DNA of 22,756 bases from Actinomyces sp. (GTDB lineage: Bacteria > Actinomycetota > Actinomycetes > Actinomycetales > Actinomycetaceae), in NCBI GenBank assembly GCA_012837655.1, contig DUQT01000010.1, positions 1 through 22,756 of the forward strand. The letters run 5' to 3'. Positions 1-7,286 of the stretch are shown piece after piece (positions within the stretch are counted from its first letter, which is position 1; each line of letters starts with the position of its first letter). The notes beneath the pieces are model-generated. The model was not told where the DNA came from, made no database searches, and was given only the letters and a program-made list of their open reading frames with translations. A program made the position numbers and the translations under genes.

Positions 1-2
1 AG

Positions 3-1388
3 CCGCCCGGAGCTGAGTTGCGTGAGTATCAAGAATCTGGCGTGGCGTGGATGAACCACCTGACAAGCCTAGGTTTCGGAGCGCTCCTGGCTGACGACAT
101 GGGACTTGGGAAAACCCTCCAAGTGTTGTCGCTCCTGGATTGGAAGAAGTCCTCTGGTCATCTCGATCGGGGTGCTCTAGTTGTTGCACCAACCTCGGTG
201 GTCTCTACCTGGGTATCAGAGGCAAAGCGCTTCTACCCGCACCTGGCGGTTGAAGTAGTGGAGGGAACCTCGAAGACCAGACCTAGGACAGTTGCAGAGA
301 TCCTCGCAGACAACGACATAGTGATCACCTCGTGGGCTTTGCTACGACTAGACGCGGACGAATATTCCCGCCTCGAACTTGACGGCGCCGTCTTCGATGA
401 GGCGCAAGCGATCAAGAACGTTGCGACTCACCAAAGCCGTGCGGCTCGTCTGCTCAAAGCTGATTGGAAGATCGCGGCAACTGGCACTCCGGTAGAAAAT
501 ACTGTGTCTGACCTGTGGTCGATCATGGAAACCATCAATCCGGGAGTTTTCCCCAAGTACCAGGTGTTTAACCAGCAGTTCAAACGCCCAATCGAATCCG
601 GATCTGACCCCGCAGCACTGGAGCGACTGCAAAAAATCGCGGCTCCCTTCATCAGGAGGCGGACTAAAGAAATGGTCGCTCCAGACCTGCCACCCAAGAT
701 TGAACAGCTACTGTCGGTCAGCCTTGATGACGAACACCGAAAGTTCTACGACAACTACCTGAACAGGATGCGAAATCAACTACTCGAGCTGCTCGACGCG
801 CCAAAGAAGAATGCAACGAACATCTTGGCTGCGCTCACAAGGTTGCGTCAACTCTCCCTTGACCCCGGCCTAGTTGACCCCGAGCGGCCGTGGCCAATAC
901 CGGCCAAGACTCAGTTACTAATCGAACACCTGGAAACACTCACATCCCGTGGACATCAGGTTCTGGTGTTCTCACAGTTCACCTCATACCTGCGCCGCCT
1001 TCTATATGCGATCCAACGAAACGGCATCTCGACCTCGTATCTGGATGGAACAACGCGAGATAGGGAAGCGGTAATCGAAGAGTTTCGCTCCGGGCGCACC
1101 TCGGTTTTCTTAATCTCACTTAAAGCCGGTGGTACGGGACTCACACTAACGGAGGCGGACTACGTCTACGTCATGGATCCCTGGTGGAATCCGGCCGTGG
1201 AGAATCAAGCGATCGATCGCGCTCACAGGATTGGCCAAGACAAAACCGTCAACGTTTACCGACTGTGTGCGGCGAACACGATTGAAGAAAAAGTCATCGC
1301 CCTGCAGGAACACAAGCGTCAGATTATTGACGATGTAGTTTCCGTTCCGGCGCTTTCCGCGCAGGACCTCGCGGACCTTCTCAAGTAA
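3..1388 (+). CDS. SNF2-family DNA helicase/ATPase, 3' part (5' end outside window)
   Basis: This is the ATPase half of a SNF2/SWI2-type DNA translocase. The frame is open to the window edge. The TTG at 18 lies inside the typical LR-x-YQ-x-x-G-x-x-W opening of the SNF2 core, so the true start is upstream and an N-terminal region is missing. Counting from that TTG, I see Walker A (ADDMGLGKT, about 25-33), the DEAQ box (127-130), motif III ATGTP (154-158), motif IV VFSQF (317-321), motif V SLKAGGTGLTLTEAD (367-381) and motif VI QAIDRAHRIGQ (397-407). Both RecA lobes are complete. Such proteins move along double-stranded DNA or remodel bound proteins; the exact role here is not visible. The stop lies 4 bases before the LexA box of dnaE2, so a DNA-repair link is possible but inferred. 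The family assignment is sure. Confidence 0.93.
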   Translation, partial: PPGAELREYQESGVAWMNHLTSLGFGALLADDMGLGKTLQVLSLLDWKKSSGHLDRGALVVAPTSVVSTWVSEAKRFYPHLAVEVVEGTSKTRPRTVAEILADNDIVITSWALLRLDADEYSRLELDGAVFDEAQAIKNVATHQSRAARLLKADWKIAATGTPVENTVSDLWSIMETINPGVFPKYQVFNQQFKRPIESGSDPAALERLQKIAAPFIRRRTKEMVAPDLPPKIEQLLSVSLDDEHRKFYDNYLNRMRNQLLELLDAPKKNATNILAALTRLRQLSLDPGLVDPERPWPIPAKTQLLIEHLETLTSRGHQVLVFSQFTSYLRRLLYAIQRNGISTSYLDGTTRDREAVIEEFRSGRTSVFLISLKAGGTGLTLTEADYVYVMDPWWNPAVENQAIDRAHRIGQDKTVNVYRLCAANTIEEKVIALQEHKRQIIDDVVSVPALSAQDLADLLK

Positions 1389-1392
1389 CTAA

Positions 1393-1414
1393 TCGAACAC
1401 GTGTTCGATATGAT
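1393..1414 (+). promoter_or_regulatory. LexA (SOS) box and -10 element of dnaE2, leaderless promoter
   Basis: Bases 1393-1408 read TCGAACACGTGTTCGA, a perfect palindrome that fits the actinobacterial/Gram-positive LexA consensus (TCGAAC, four bases, GTTCGA). One more base pair on each side extends it to 18 bp. It directly abuts a good -10 hexamer, TATGAT (1409-1414). Six bases later comes the GTG of dnaE2 at 1421, so transcription should begin on or next to the start codon. The box fills the spacer where sigma and polymerase sit, so bound LexA should block initiation. No clear -35 is visible. Confidence 0.9.
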
Positions 1415-1420
1415 TAGGGA

Positions 1421-4400
1421 GTGACTATCCCTTACGCCGAGCTACACGCTCACAGCGCTTTTTCCTTCCTGCACGGAGCAAACCTGCCGGAAGTGATGGT
1501 TCAGAGTGCGTCAAAACTCGGCCTAGACGCGATCGCCGTGCTGGATTACGACGGCATGTACTCCGCAGTGCAGACAAACGTAGCCGCACGGGAAGTGGGA
1601 ATTGCAACAGTACAGGGGACCGAATTTCGTTTACGAGGGCGCAGCCACCTGCCTGTACTTGCAAATAATGTGGCTGGATACCACGAACTCAGCGAAACAA
1701 TTTCGGAGTTTCAGCTGGGAAAGCGCGAAAAAACAGAAACTATCGTTGACGTTGAGTATTTAGCCAAATTCTGTAGGGGAAACTGGACTGTACTTACAGG
1801 CACTGCTTCAGGGGAGGTACGCCACGCCCTCGAAAATGAAGGTATTGACGCTGCGGTACGTGTCGTGAATAGGCTTCGTGACGCGTTTGGCGCTGAAAAC
1901 GTGGTCGTTGAAAGTGTCTTGAATACGGTTCAAGAGCAGGAGAAAACTGCGCTACAACTGGCGGAAGTTGCACGCATTGCTGGCGTTCCGCTGGTGGCTA
2001 CAACCGGGGCGCGGGTGGCGAGCGCGGAGTCTTTGAAGTTGGCTCACGTGCTACGGGCGGTTCGGCTGGGCGCGACGCTTGATGAAGTGGAGCCGTATTT
2101 GGAAGCGATGCCGCCCATGCTGCGGTCGGGGGAGCAAATGGCGCGCATTCACCGGTTTCATCCGGAGGCGGTGGAGAATGCGGCGATGCTGGCGGAGGAA
2201 CTGGCGTTTGATTTGCGGTTGCTCGCGCCGGATTTGCCGCACGCGAATGTGCCTAGCGGGTTTGATGATGCGCAATGGTTGAGGCACTTAACGGAGCAGG
2301 GCGCGCTGGAGCGCTACGGAACGCGGGCGGAGCATCCTGAAGCCTGGCAAAAGATTGATCATGAGCTGGACATTATTGTGCGACTCGGGTTTGCGGGTTA
2401 TTTCCTGATTGTGAAGGAGATCGTCGATTTTTGCCGGTCTGAAAATATTTTGTGCCAGGGCAGGGGATCGGCAGCGAACTCGGCGGTATGTTACGCGCTG
2501 GGCATTACAGCTGTGGACGCGGTTCGGCACAAAATGCTGTTTGAAAGGTTCTTGTCGCCCGGCCGATCGGGGCCGCCCGACATCGACATAGACATAGAGG
2601 CAGGACGCCGCGAGATCGTCATTCAGCACGTCTATGAGCGCTACGGGCGTAGAAATGCTGCGCAAGTTGCGAACGTGATTTCGTATCGACCACGATCCGC
2701 GATTAGGGATGCAGCAAAGGCGTTTGGCTACTCTGAGGATATTGCGCAACTTTGGGTGCAAAACCTCGACGACGCGAAGCCTGATCCGAAAGTGCTCAAC
2801 ATGGCTACGCAGATGTCCCGGCTTCCACGGCATATGGGCATTCATCCGGGTGGGATGATCCTCACAAGGCAGCCGGTTTCGCAGATTTGCCCCGTGCAGT
2901 GGGCAACGAAAGAGGATCGCACCGTGCTGCAGTGGGATAAGGATGACTGCGCGGAAGCTGGGCTGGTCAAGTTCGATTTGCTGGGGCTTGGGATGCTGAC
3001 CGCGCTTCGGAAAATGTTTGACACGCTGGCTGACCAGGGCGAGCTGGCTGATGACGGTAAGCCTTACGACTTGTACAACCTTCCGCAGGAAGACCCGCTG
3101 GTCTACGACCTTCTGTGTGCCGCGGATACGGTCGGCGTGTTTCAGGTGGAGTCTCGCGCCCAGATGAACACCTTGCCGCGCCTGCAGCCACGCTGTTTTT
3201 ACGACATCGTGGTGGAAGTTGCGCTGATTCGTCCCGGCCCGATTCAAGGTCAGGCTGTGAACCCTTACCTGCGTCGTCGCCGCGGTCGAGAACCCGTGCG
3301 ATATCCACATCCTCTGTTGAAACCGGCGCTTGAAAAGACCCTGGGAGTTCCGCTCTTTCAGGAACAACTCATGCAAATCGCGGTGGATGCCGCCGGCTTC
3401 AGCGCGTCTCAGGCTGACCAGTTGCGCAAAGCAATGGGAGCTAAACGCAGCGACGAGCGCATGGCGCGCCTCAAACCAGACCTCTACAAGGGCTTCGCAG
3501 AACGGGGGATAACGGGCGAGGTCGCGGATGAGATCTTCGCTAGTTTGCGAGGCTTCTCCGAGTTCGGCTTCCCAGAATCCCACTCATTTTCCTTCGCCTA
3601 CATCGTGTACGCGTCAGCCTGGATGAAAGTTCACTTCCCAGAGGAGTTCTACGCCTCCATCCTTTCCTCTCAACCCATGGGGTTCTATTCTTCGGCCTCG
3701 TTAATCGACGACGCGCGCAGGCACGGCGTGTTGGTCGTTCGCGCGGACGTCAACTTTTCGCAGGCGGAAACCTGCGTCGAAAAATGGGACGAGGGCGAGG
3801 CTAGCAACCCGGATGGTGGTGCTTCGGACGCGAAGGATGTCTCAACCGCGGGAATAGACGACGCTTCGGACGCGGGCGCTGATGTGGCGACAGGTAGGCG
3901 TGTGCAAGATGGAGAGTCCGCGCACGCGAACGCACCCATTCCGCCGGTGCAGCCGCAGGTTGGAAAGCGGATTCGGTTGGGGTTGCTCACGGTTAAGGGG
4001 CTGGATGAGAAGACGATCGATCGGATTGTTCAGGCGCGCGAGGATGGGCCGTTCAAGTCGGTTCCTGACTTGGCGCACCGGGCCGCGCTGGGAGCGAAGG
4101 ACCTTGAAAAGCTTGCGCAGACGGGGACTTTGGGAAGTGTCTCGAAGTCTCGTAGGGAGGCCATGTGGATTGCACCCTTCGTAGGGCAATCGGTTACGCA
4201 GCCAACACTTCCAGGATTCGAGTGGAATTCCGTGCCGAAGTTGGCGCCGCTCAGCGACGTCGACCGAATCATTACCGACTACGAAACCACCGGGTTCAGC
4301 GTCGAAGCACACCCAATGCAGCTGGTGCGCGCAAAGTTGGATCAAGACAAAGTGCTCGTTTGCAAGGACGTAATCAACACGGAGTCGGGTAGGCGCATCA

Positions 4401-4663
4401 CGGTTGCAGGAGTTGTCACTCACCGGCAGCGGCCGCACACGGCACGCGGCACGATTTTCCTGTCACTAGAGGACGAAACGGGATTGGCGAACATTATTTG
4501 TTCCCCGCAGCTTTGGGAAAAGTTCCGCCGCGTCGCTCTGATGGAACGCGCCCTAGTTGTACGCGGCATTGTCGAAAAACAAGACGGTGCCTGCGCGGTC
4601 GTAGCCGACAAACTTAGTCCGCTCCCAATCCCGGTGGCGGCAAAATCACGAGACTTCCGCTAG
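1421..4663 (+). CDS. dnaE2: Error-prone DNA polymerase III alpha subunit DnaE2
   Basis: This is the C-family polymerase used for SOS mutagenesis and lesion bypass. It is 1080 aa, close to the usual DnaE2 length. A PHP domain opens the protein (YAELHAHSAFSF, residues 5-16, with H9 and H11). The polymerase palm carries CQGRGSAANSA and the DnaE2-style aspartate motif PPDIDIDIE with D387, D389 and D391. Helix-hairpin-helix motifs lie near 850-910, a C-terminal OB fold spans about 985-1070, and the end KSRDFR is typical of DnaE2. GTG 1421 is the first possible start, because an in-frame TAG lies at 1415-1417. An Ala/Asp/Gly-rich insert spans about residues 788-847. Control is by the LexA box just upstream. 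The usual partners imuA' and imuB are not next to it. Codon use changes in patches (about 1985-2345 and 3940-4160). Confidence 0.96.
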   Translation: MTIPYAELHAHSAFSFLHGANLPEVMVQSASKLGLDAIAVLDYDGMYSAVQTNVAAREVGIATVQGTEFRLRGRSHLPVLANNVAGYHELSETISEFQLGKREKTETIVDVEYLAKFCRGNWTVLTGTASGEVRHALENEGIDAAVRVVNRLRDAFGAENVVVESVLNTVQEQEKTALQLAEVARIAGVPLVATTGARVASAESLKLAHVLRAVRLGATLDEVEPYLEAMPPMLRSGEQMARIHRFHPEAVENAAMLAEELAFDLRLLAPDLPHANVPSGFDDAQWLRHLTEQGALERYGTRAEHPEAWQKIDHELDIIVRLGFAGYFLIVKEIVDFCRSENILCQGRGSAANSAVCYALGITAVDAVRHKMLFERFLSPGRSGPPDIDIDIEAGRREIVIQHVYERYGRRNAAQVANVISYRPRSAIRDAAKAFGYSEDIAQLWVQNLDDAKPDPKVLNMATQMSRLPRHMGIHPGGMILTRQPVSQICPVQWATKEDRTVLQWDKDDCAEAGLVKFDLLGLGMLTALRKMFDTLADQGELADDGKPYDLYNLPQEDPLVYDLLCAADTVGVFQVESRAQMNTLPRLQPRCFYDIVVEVALIRPGPIQGQAVNPYLRRRRGREPVRYPHPLLKPALEKTLGVPLFQEQLMQIAVDAAGFSASQADQLRKAMGAKRSDERMARLKPDLYKGFAERGITGEVADEIFASLRGFSEFGFPESHSFSFAYIVYASAWMKVHFPEEFYASILSSQPMGFYSSASLIDDARRHGVLVVRADVNFSQAETCVEKWDEGEASNPDGGASDAKDVSTAGIDDASDAGADVATGRRVQDGESAHANAPIPPVQPQVGKRIRLGLLTVKGLDEKTIDRIVQAREDGPFKSVPDLAHRAALGAKDLEKLAQTGTLGSVSKSRREAMWIAPFVGQSVTQPTLPGFEWNSVPKLAPLSDVDRIITDYETTGFSVEAHPMQLVRAKLDQDKVLVCKDVINTESGRRITVAGVVTHRQRPHTARGTIFLSLEDETGLANIICSPQLWEKFRRVALMERALVVRGIVEKQDGACAVVADKLSPLPIPVAAKSRDFR

Positions 4664-4665
4664 GG

Positions 4666-4709
4666 CCCACATGGTCCTTGCCGATGGTCCACATGCTACT
4701 TGCCGACGG
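4666..4709. repeat. Tandem duplication, two 22-bp copies
   Basis: Bases 4666-4687 and 4688-4709 are head-to-tail copies that match at 18 of 22 positions. They share the cores CCACATG and TTGCCGA. They lie directly after the dnaE2 stop, in the 77-base gap between two convergent genes. I see no good hairpin with a T-run, so a terminator role is not supported. Confidence 0.6.
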
Positions 4710-4740
4710 TTTACCCACGCCTTGCTTGTAAGACCGCGAC

Positions 4741-6096
4741 CTACTTCTTGCCAGAGCCTTCAACAACTTCGCGTGCAGAGGGAAGCTCGCCCTCGAACGG
4801 TGGATCTTCATCGCGCAACTGCTGATATATCGCCCAAAGTGACGCGATTAGCGGAATCGAAATGACGGCGCCAAACAGGCCAGCAAGTAGTGTGCCTCCA
4901 GCAACGCCAAGACCAACGACTACCGGATGCAGTGAAACTTGCGATCCCATGATTAATGGTTGGAGAACGTGGCCTTCAAACTGTCCGATTAGGGCGATGC
5001 CGATACCGACCAGGACCATAGCCCATACGCCATCGGCGGCAAACGCGACGATCATTGCGATCGCCATTGCGGTGGGCGCACCGATCAGCGGAATGAATGA
5101 GCCGATAAACACCAGGACGCCAAGCGGAGCGGCTAGCGGAATGCCTAGGATCGTCAGATAGATGAACGCAAAAACTCCATTAGTGAAGGCAACTAGCATG
5201 ATGCCACGCGCGTAACCGGAGAACGTGAACCATCCAGCTGCGGCTGCCCTGTGCGTGGCCATCCGGTGTCTTTGTGGAAGCCGGTTCAAGAACCAGCGCC
5301 ACATGTTTTCACCAGAGTGGAGTAGAAAGATAGTTGTGAACAGCGCCAGGGCTAGGATCGTGAAGCCAATGGCAACTGATCCAACGTTTGAAAGGGCTTC
5401 CTGTAGCAGTTCGCCCGCGTTTGTCTCAATGTAGTTGCGCGCTTGCTCAAGTGTTTGGTTGATCCACTGATACAGGTCATCGGAGGTGAGTTCCAAGCTA
5501 AACGGGCTGGTCCTCAGAGCCTCAATGATCTTGTCAACACCGTTGCCAAACTGACGGCTTAGGGAATCCCACTGACCGGCCACCGATGTGATCACGTATG
5601 CGATCAAACCGCCAACTACCGCTGTCGAGCCAAGGAGTGACAACAGAACGCCCAGCCACTTAGGCATGAACTTATCGAGCCAGTTGACTACTGGGTTCAG
5701 AACTGATGTCACTACAAGCGACAAGAACACTGCCACAAATACAGCTGCAATCTTGGCGAGTCCCCAGACCACAACCGCGACGATTATGAGGATGCCAATA
5801 ATCATCCAAGACGACATTCCCGCCTTGCGTAGCCAAGCGGGGATTTCACCATTTCGCGGATTGTGACCATGTGAGAACCGCGGTTGCGCCGCCCGTGAAG
5901 ACGCGCGTAGTTCAGATCGCGGCTGAGACCGCGAAAACGAGTCCCGCGTCACCGACTTTGGATTGGTATCCGCAGAATCTGAGCCAGTTTCGCCGCCCAT
6001 TGAGCGAGCCACAATTTGGCGGCTCCGATACCGCGCCCTCGAAGCGAGGGAGCGAAGCTTTTCGGTCGCACTGTTGCTACTCACGTGCTTTAGCAT
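4741..6096 (-). CDS. AI-2E family (PerM-type) transporter
   Basis: This is a polytopic inner-membrane protein of the AI-2E/PerM permease family, whose substrates are mostly unproven; some members act in autoinducer-2 export or Na+/H+ exchange. A polar N-terminal stretch of about 90 residues comes first. Two hydrophobic helices then form a pair around residues 95-140, followed by another near 150-175, an amphipathic soluble region (about 175-245), and four or five further helices to about residue 430. The C-terminal part has the family's LGIPLAAPLGVLVFIGSFIP and the G-rich PLIMGSQVSLHPVVVGLG. The tail is charged and cytosolic. The ATG at 6096 has no Shine-Dalgarno. A GTG at 6084 sits 7 bases after TATGCT, a plausible -10, so the protein may start there and be 447 aa. 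The family is clear and the start is uncertain. Confidence 0.88.
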   Translation of the reverse strand: MLKHVSSNSATEKLRSLASRARYRSRQIVARSMGGETGSDSADTNPKSVTRDSFSRSQPRSELRASSRAAQPRFSHGHNPRNGEIPAWLRKAGMSSWMIIGILIIVAVVVWGLAKIAAVFVAVFLSLVVTSVLNPVVNWLDKFMPKWLGVLLSLLGSTAVVGGLIAYVITSVAGQWDSLSRQFGNGVDKIIEALRTSPFSLELTSDDLYQWINQTLEQARNYIETNAGELLQEALSNVGSVAIGFTILALALFTTIFLLHSGENMWRWFLNRLPQRHRMATHRAAAAGWFTFSGYARGIMLVAFTNGVFAFIYLTILGIPLAAPLGVLVFIGSFIPLIGAPTAMAIAMIVAFAADGVWAMVLVGIGIALIGQFEGHVLQPLIMGSQVSLHPVVVGLGVAGGTLLAGLFGAVISIPLIASLWAIYQQLRDEDPPFEGELPSAREVVEGSGKK

Positions 6097-6097
6097 A
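6092..6097 (-). promoter_or_regulatory. Possible -10 hexamer TATGCT for a leaderless GTG start
   Basis: On the minus strand TATGCT is followed by seven bases and then the in-frame GTG at 6084. This is the same geometry as other genes in the window. If correct, the ATG at 6096 is part of the promoter and not a start codon. Confidence 0.35.
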
Positions 6098-6229
6098 GTC
6101 TGCCGAGTAGTTACGACCAGTAGGCGCGCTCAAACCTCCCTGCTAATCTGCTTGTCGCCCGGCCACCCCCGCATGCTAACCAGGCGGTCGCATACCCACG
6201 TTTACCGGCGAACCAGTCATCCCCGCGAA

Positions 6230-6883
6230 CTAATTATCGCCTAGAAGGATCCCGGGAAGTTCTTCAGGACTGTTTGCCGTACAGCAGGCCGTCGCAAACT
6301 CGGCAGGGTCCGTGCCCGCCCAGAGCGCTCCAATTGTTTCCATACCGTTTGCATGAGCGCCCTCGACGTCATGAATTCGATCGCCAATCATCACGGCGTT
6401 TTCCGTACTGAACCCGTCAGCTTTCATGCGGCCCAAAGCATCGGCAATTACCGATGCCTTTGTCTGATTGGGTTCATCTTCGCGCGACCCAACGATGTGC
6501 TGGAAATACCGAGCAACATCGTGATGCTCCAGGATCGGGGCGGCCAGCCTTTCAATCTTGGAAGTAGCAACAGCCATTGGAATTCCAGCGTCATAAATAT
6601 TCTCGAGGGCGGTGCTGATGCCGGGGAACAGTGGAGCTGAGAGCATCCTGTCCACGTAGTAAGAACGGTACGTGGCGATGGCGTCGTCGACGTGCTCCGC
6701 AGGAACTCCTGCAAAGGTTTGGAACGAAACCGAAAGCGGCGGGCCAACCCAGCGTTTTAGTTGCTCCTTTGTCTGTGGCTCGAGCCCCAGCTCTTCCAGT
6801 GCCATCGTCACGCAAGAAGTTATTACCGCAGCAGAATCAGTGATCGTGCCATCAACATCAAAAACTACGAGATCTAGATTCAT
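6230..6883 (-). CDS. HAD-superfamily hydrolase, phosphoglycolate phosphatase-like
   Basis: This is a cytosolic phosphatase of HAD subfamily I, 217 aa. Motif I is VVFDVDGTITDS with the nucleophile D9 and the acid D11. A four-helix cap follows (about 15-85). Motif II is the serine of AVATSK near residue 108, motif III is a lysine in the region around 140-150, and motif IV is MIGDRIHDVEGA near 167. The KRWVGPPLSVSF block in the cap is typical of Gph/PpaX-like phosphatases. The real substrate cannot be read from the sequence; phosphoglycolate, pyrophosphate or another small phosphate ester are all possible. It stands alone, 133 bases upstream of the AI-2E gene on the same strand. The ATG at 6883 has only a poor Shine-Dalgarno, and TAGATA about 25 bases upstream could be a -10. 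Confidence 0.87.
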   Translation of the reverse strand: MNLDLVVFDVDGTITDSAAVITSCVTMALEELGLEPQTKEQLKRWVGPPLSVSFQTFAGVPAEHVDDAIATYRSYYVDRMLSAPLFPGISTALENIYDAGIPMAVATSKIERLAAPILEHHDVARYFQHIVGSREDEPNQTKASVIADALGRMKADGFSTENAVMIGDRIHDVEGAHANGMETIGALWAGTDPAEFATACCTANSPEELPGILLGDN

Positions 6884-7045
6884 AGTGAAGTTTTCTCAAT
6901 TTCGCCTTATCTAACTGTCCGGTCCAAGCCTAGCCGACGCAGCAGAAAATCCTTATTTGCCCGCCGATTTGTCGGAATCAAATTCCTGGAAAGTTGAGTG
7001 GAAGCAGAATCACAATTGACGGATTGGCCGGCAGGGCTTTACACG

Positions 7046-7054
7046 TGCTAAAGT
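7046..7054 (+). promoter_or_regulatory. Candidate extended -10 for tRNA-Leu
   Basis: TGCTAAAGT combines a TGn extension with a TAnnnT hexamer (7049-7054), giving a start near 7061 and a 5' leader of about 33 bases. TTGGCC (7024-7029) is a weak -35 with a long spacer. TTGACG (7016-7021) paired with TTTACA (7038-7043) is an alternative. Confidence 0.35.
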
Positions 7055-7093
7055 TTTCTTCGTTGCCTTCTGAAGGTAAACGTTCAACCACCT

Positions 7094-7181
7094 GCGCGGG
7101 TGGCGGAATTGGTAGACGCGCTAGCTTGAGGTGCTAGTTCCCACTTAACCGGGAGTGCGGGTTCAAGTCCCGCTCCGCGCA
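7094..7181 (+). tRNA. tRNA-Leu (anticodon GAG)
   Basis: This 88-base tRNA has a long variable arm. The acceptor stem pairs GCGCGGG (7094-7100) with TCCGCGC (7174-7180), with one G-T pair and discriminator A at 7181. The anticodon stem CTAGC/GCTAG encloses the loop TTGAGGT, giving the anticodon GAG at 7128-7130, which reads CUC and CUU leucine codons. The variable arm is a class II hairpin (TCCC pairing with GGGA). The T arm is GCGGG-TTCAAGT-CCCGC. CCA is not encoded. Confidence 0.98.
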
Positions 7182-7187
7182 CAAAAG

Positions 7188-7221
7188 AAATCCCGGCATT
7201 CCAAACGGAATGCCGGGATTT
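7188..7221. terminator. Strong bidirectional rho-independent terminator
   Basis: A perfect 15-bp stem (7188-7202 with 7207-7221) closes on the loop AAAC and is followed by T-rich sequence to 7223. It ends the tRNA-Leu transcript. On the minus strand the same hairpin is followed by TTTCTTTTGT, so it should also stop transcription coming from the transaldolase gene, which ends at 7287. Confidence 0.92.
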
Positions 7222-7286
7222 TTCCTTGCTACTACTCGGCTCGGCTAACTCTTGCTACTACCTAGCTCAGTTAGCGGTTAGGTCGG

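Noticed and set aside
2288..3583. 431-codon open frame on the minus strand inside dnaE2
   Set aside because: It lies fully inside a well-conserved polymerase core, and its translation is rich in His, Arg and Gln without recognisable motifs. It is a shadow of the coding strand.
4664..4740. Rho-independent terminator between dnaE2 and the AI-2E gene
   Set aside because: There is no stable stem followed by a T-run in either direction; only a direct repeat is present.
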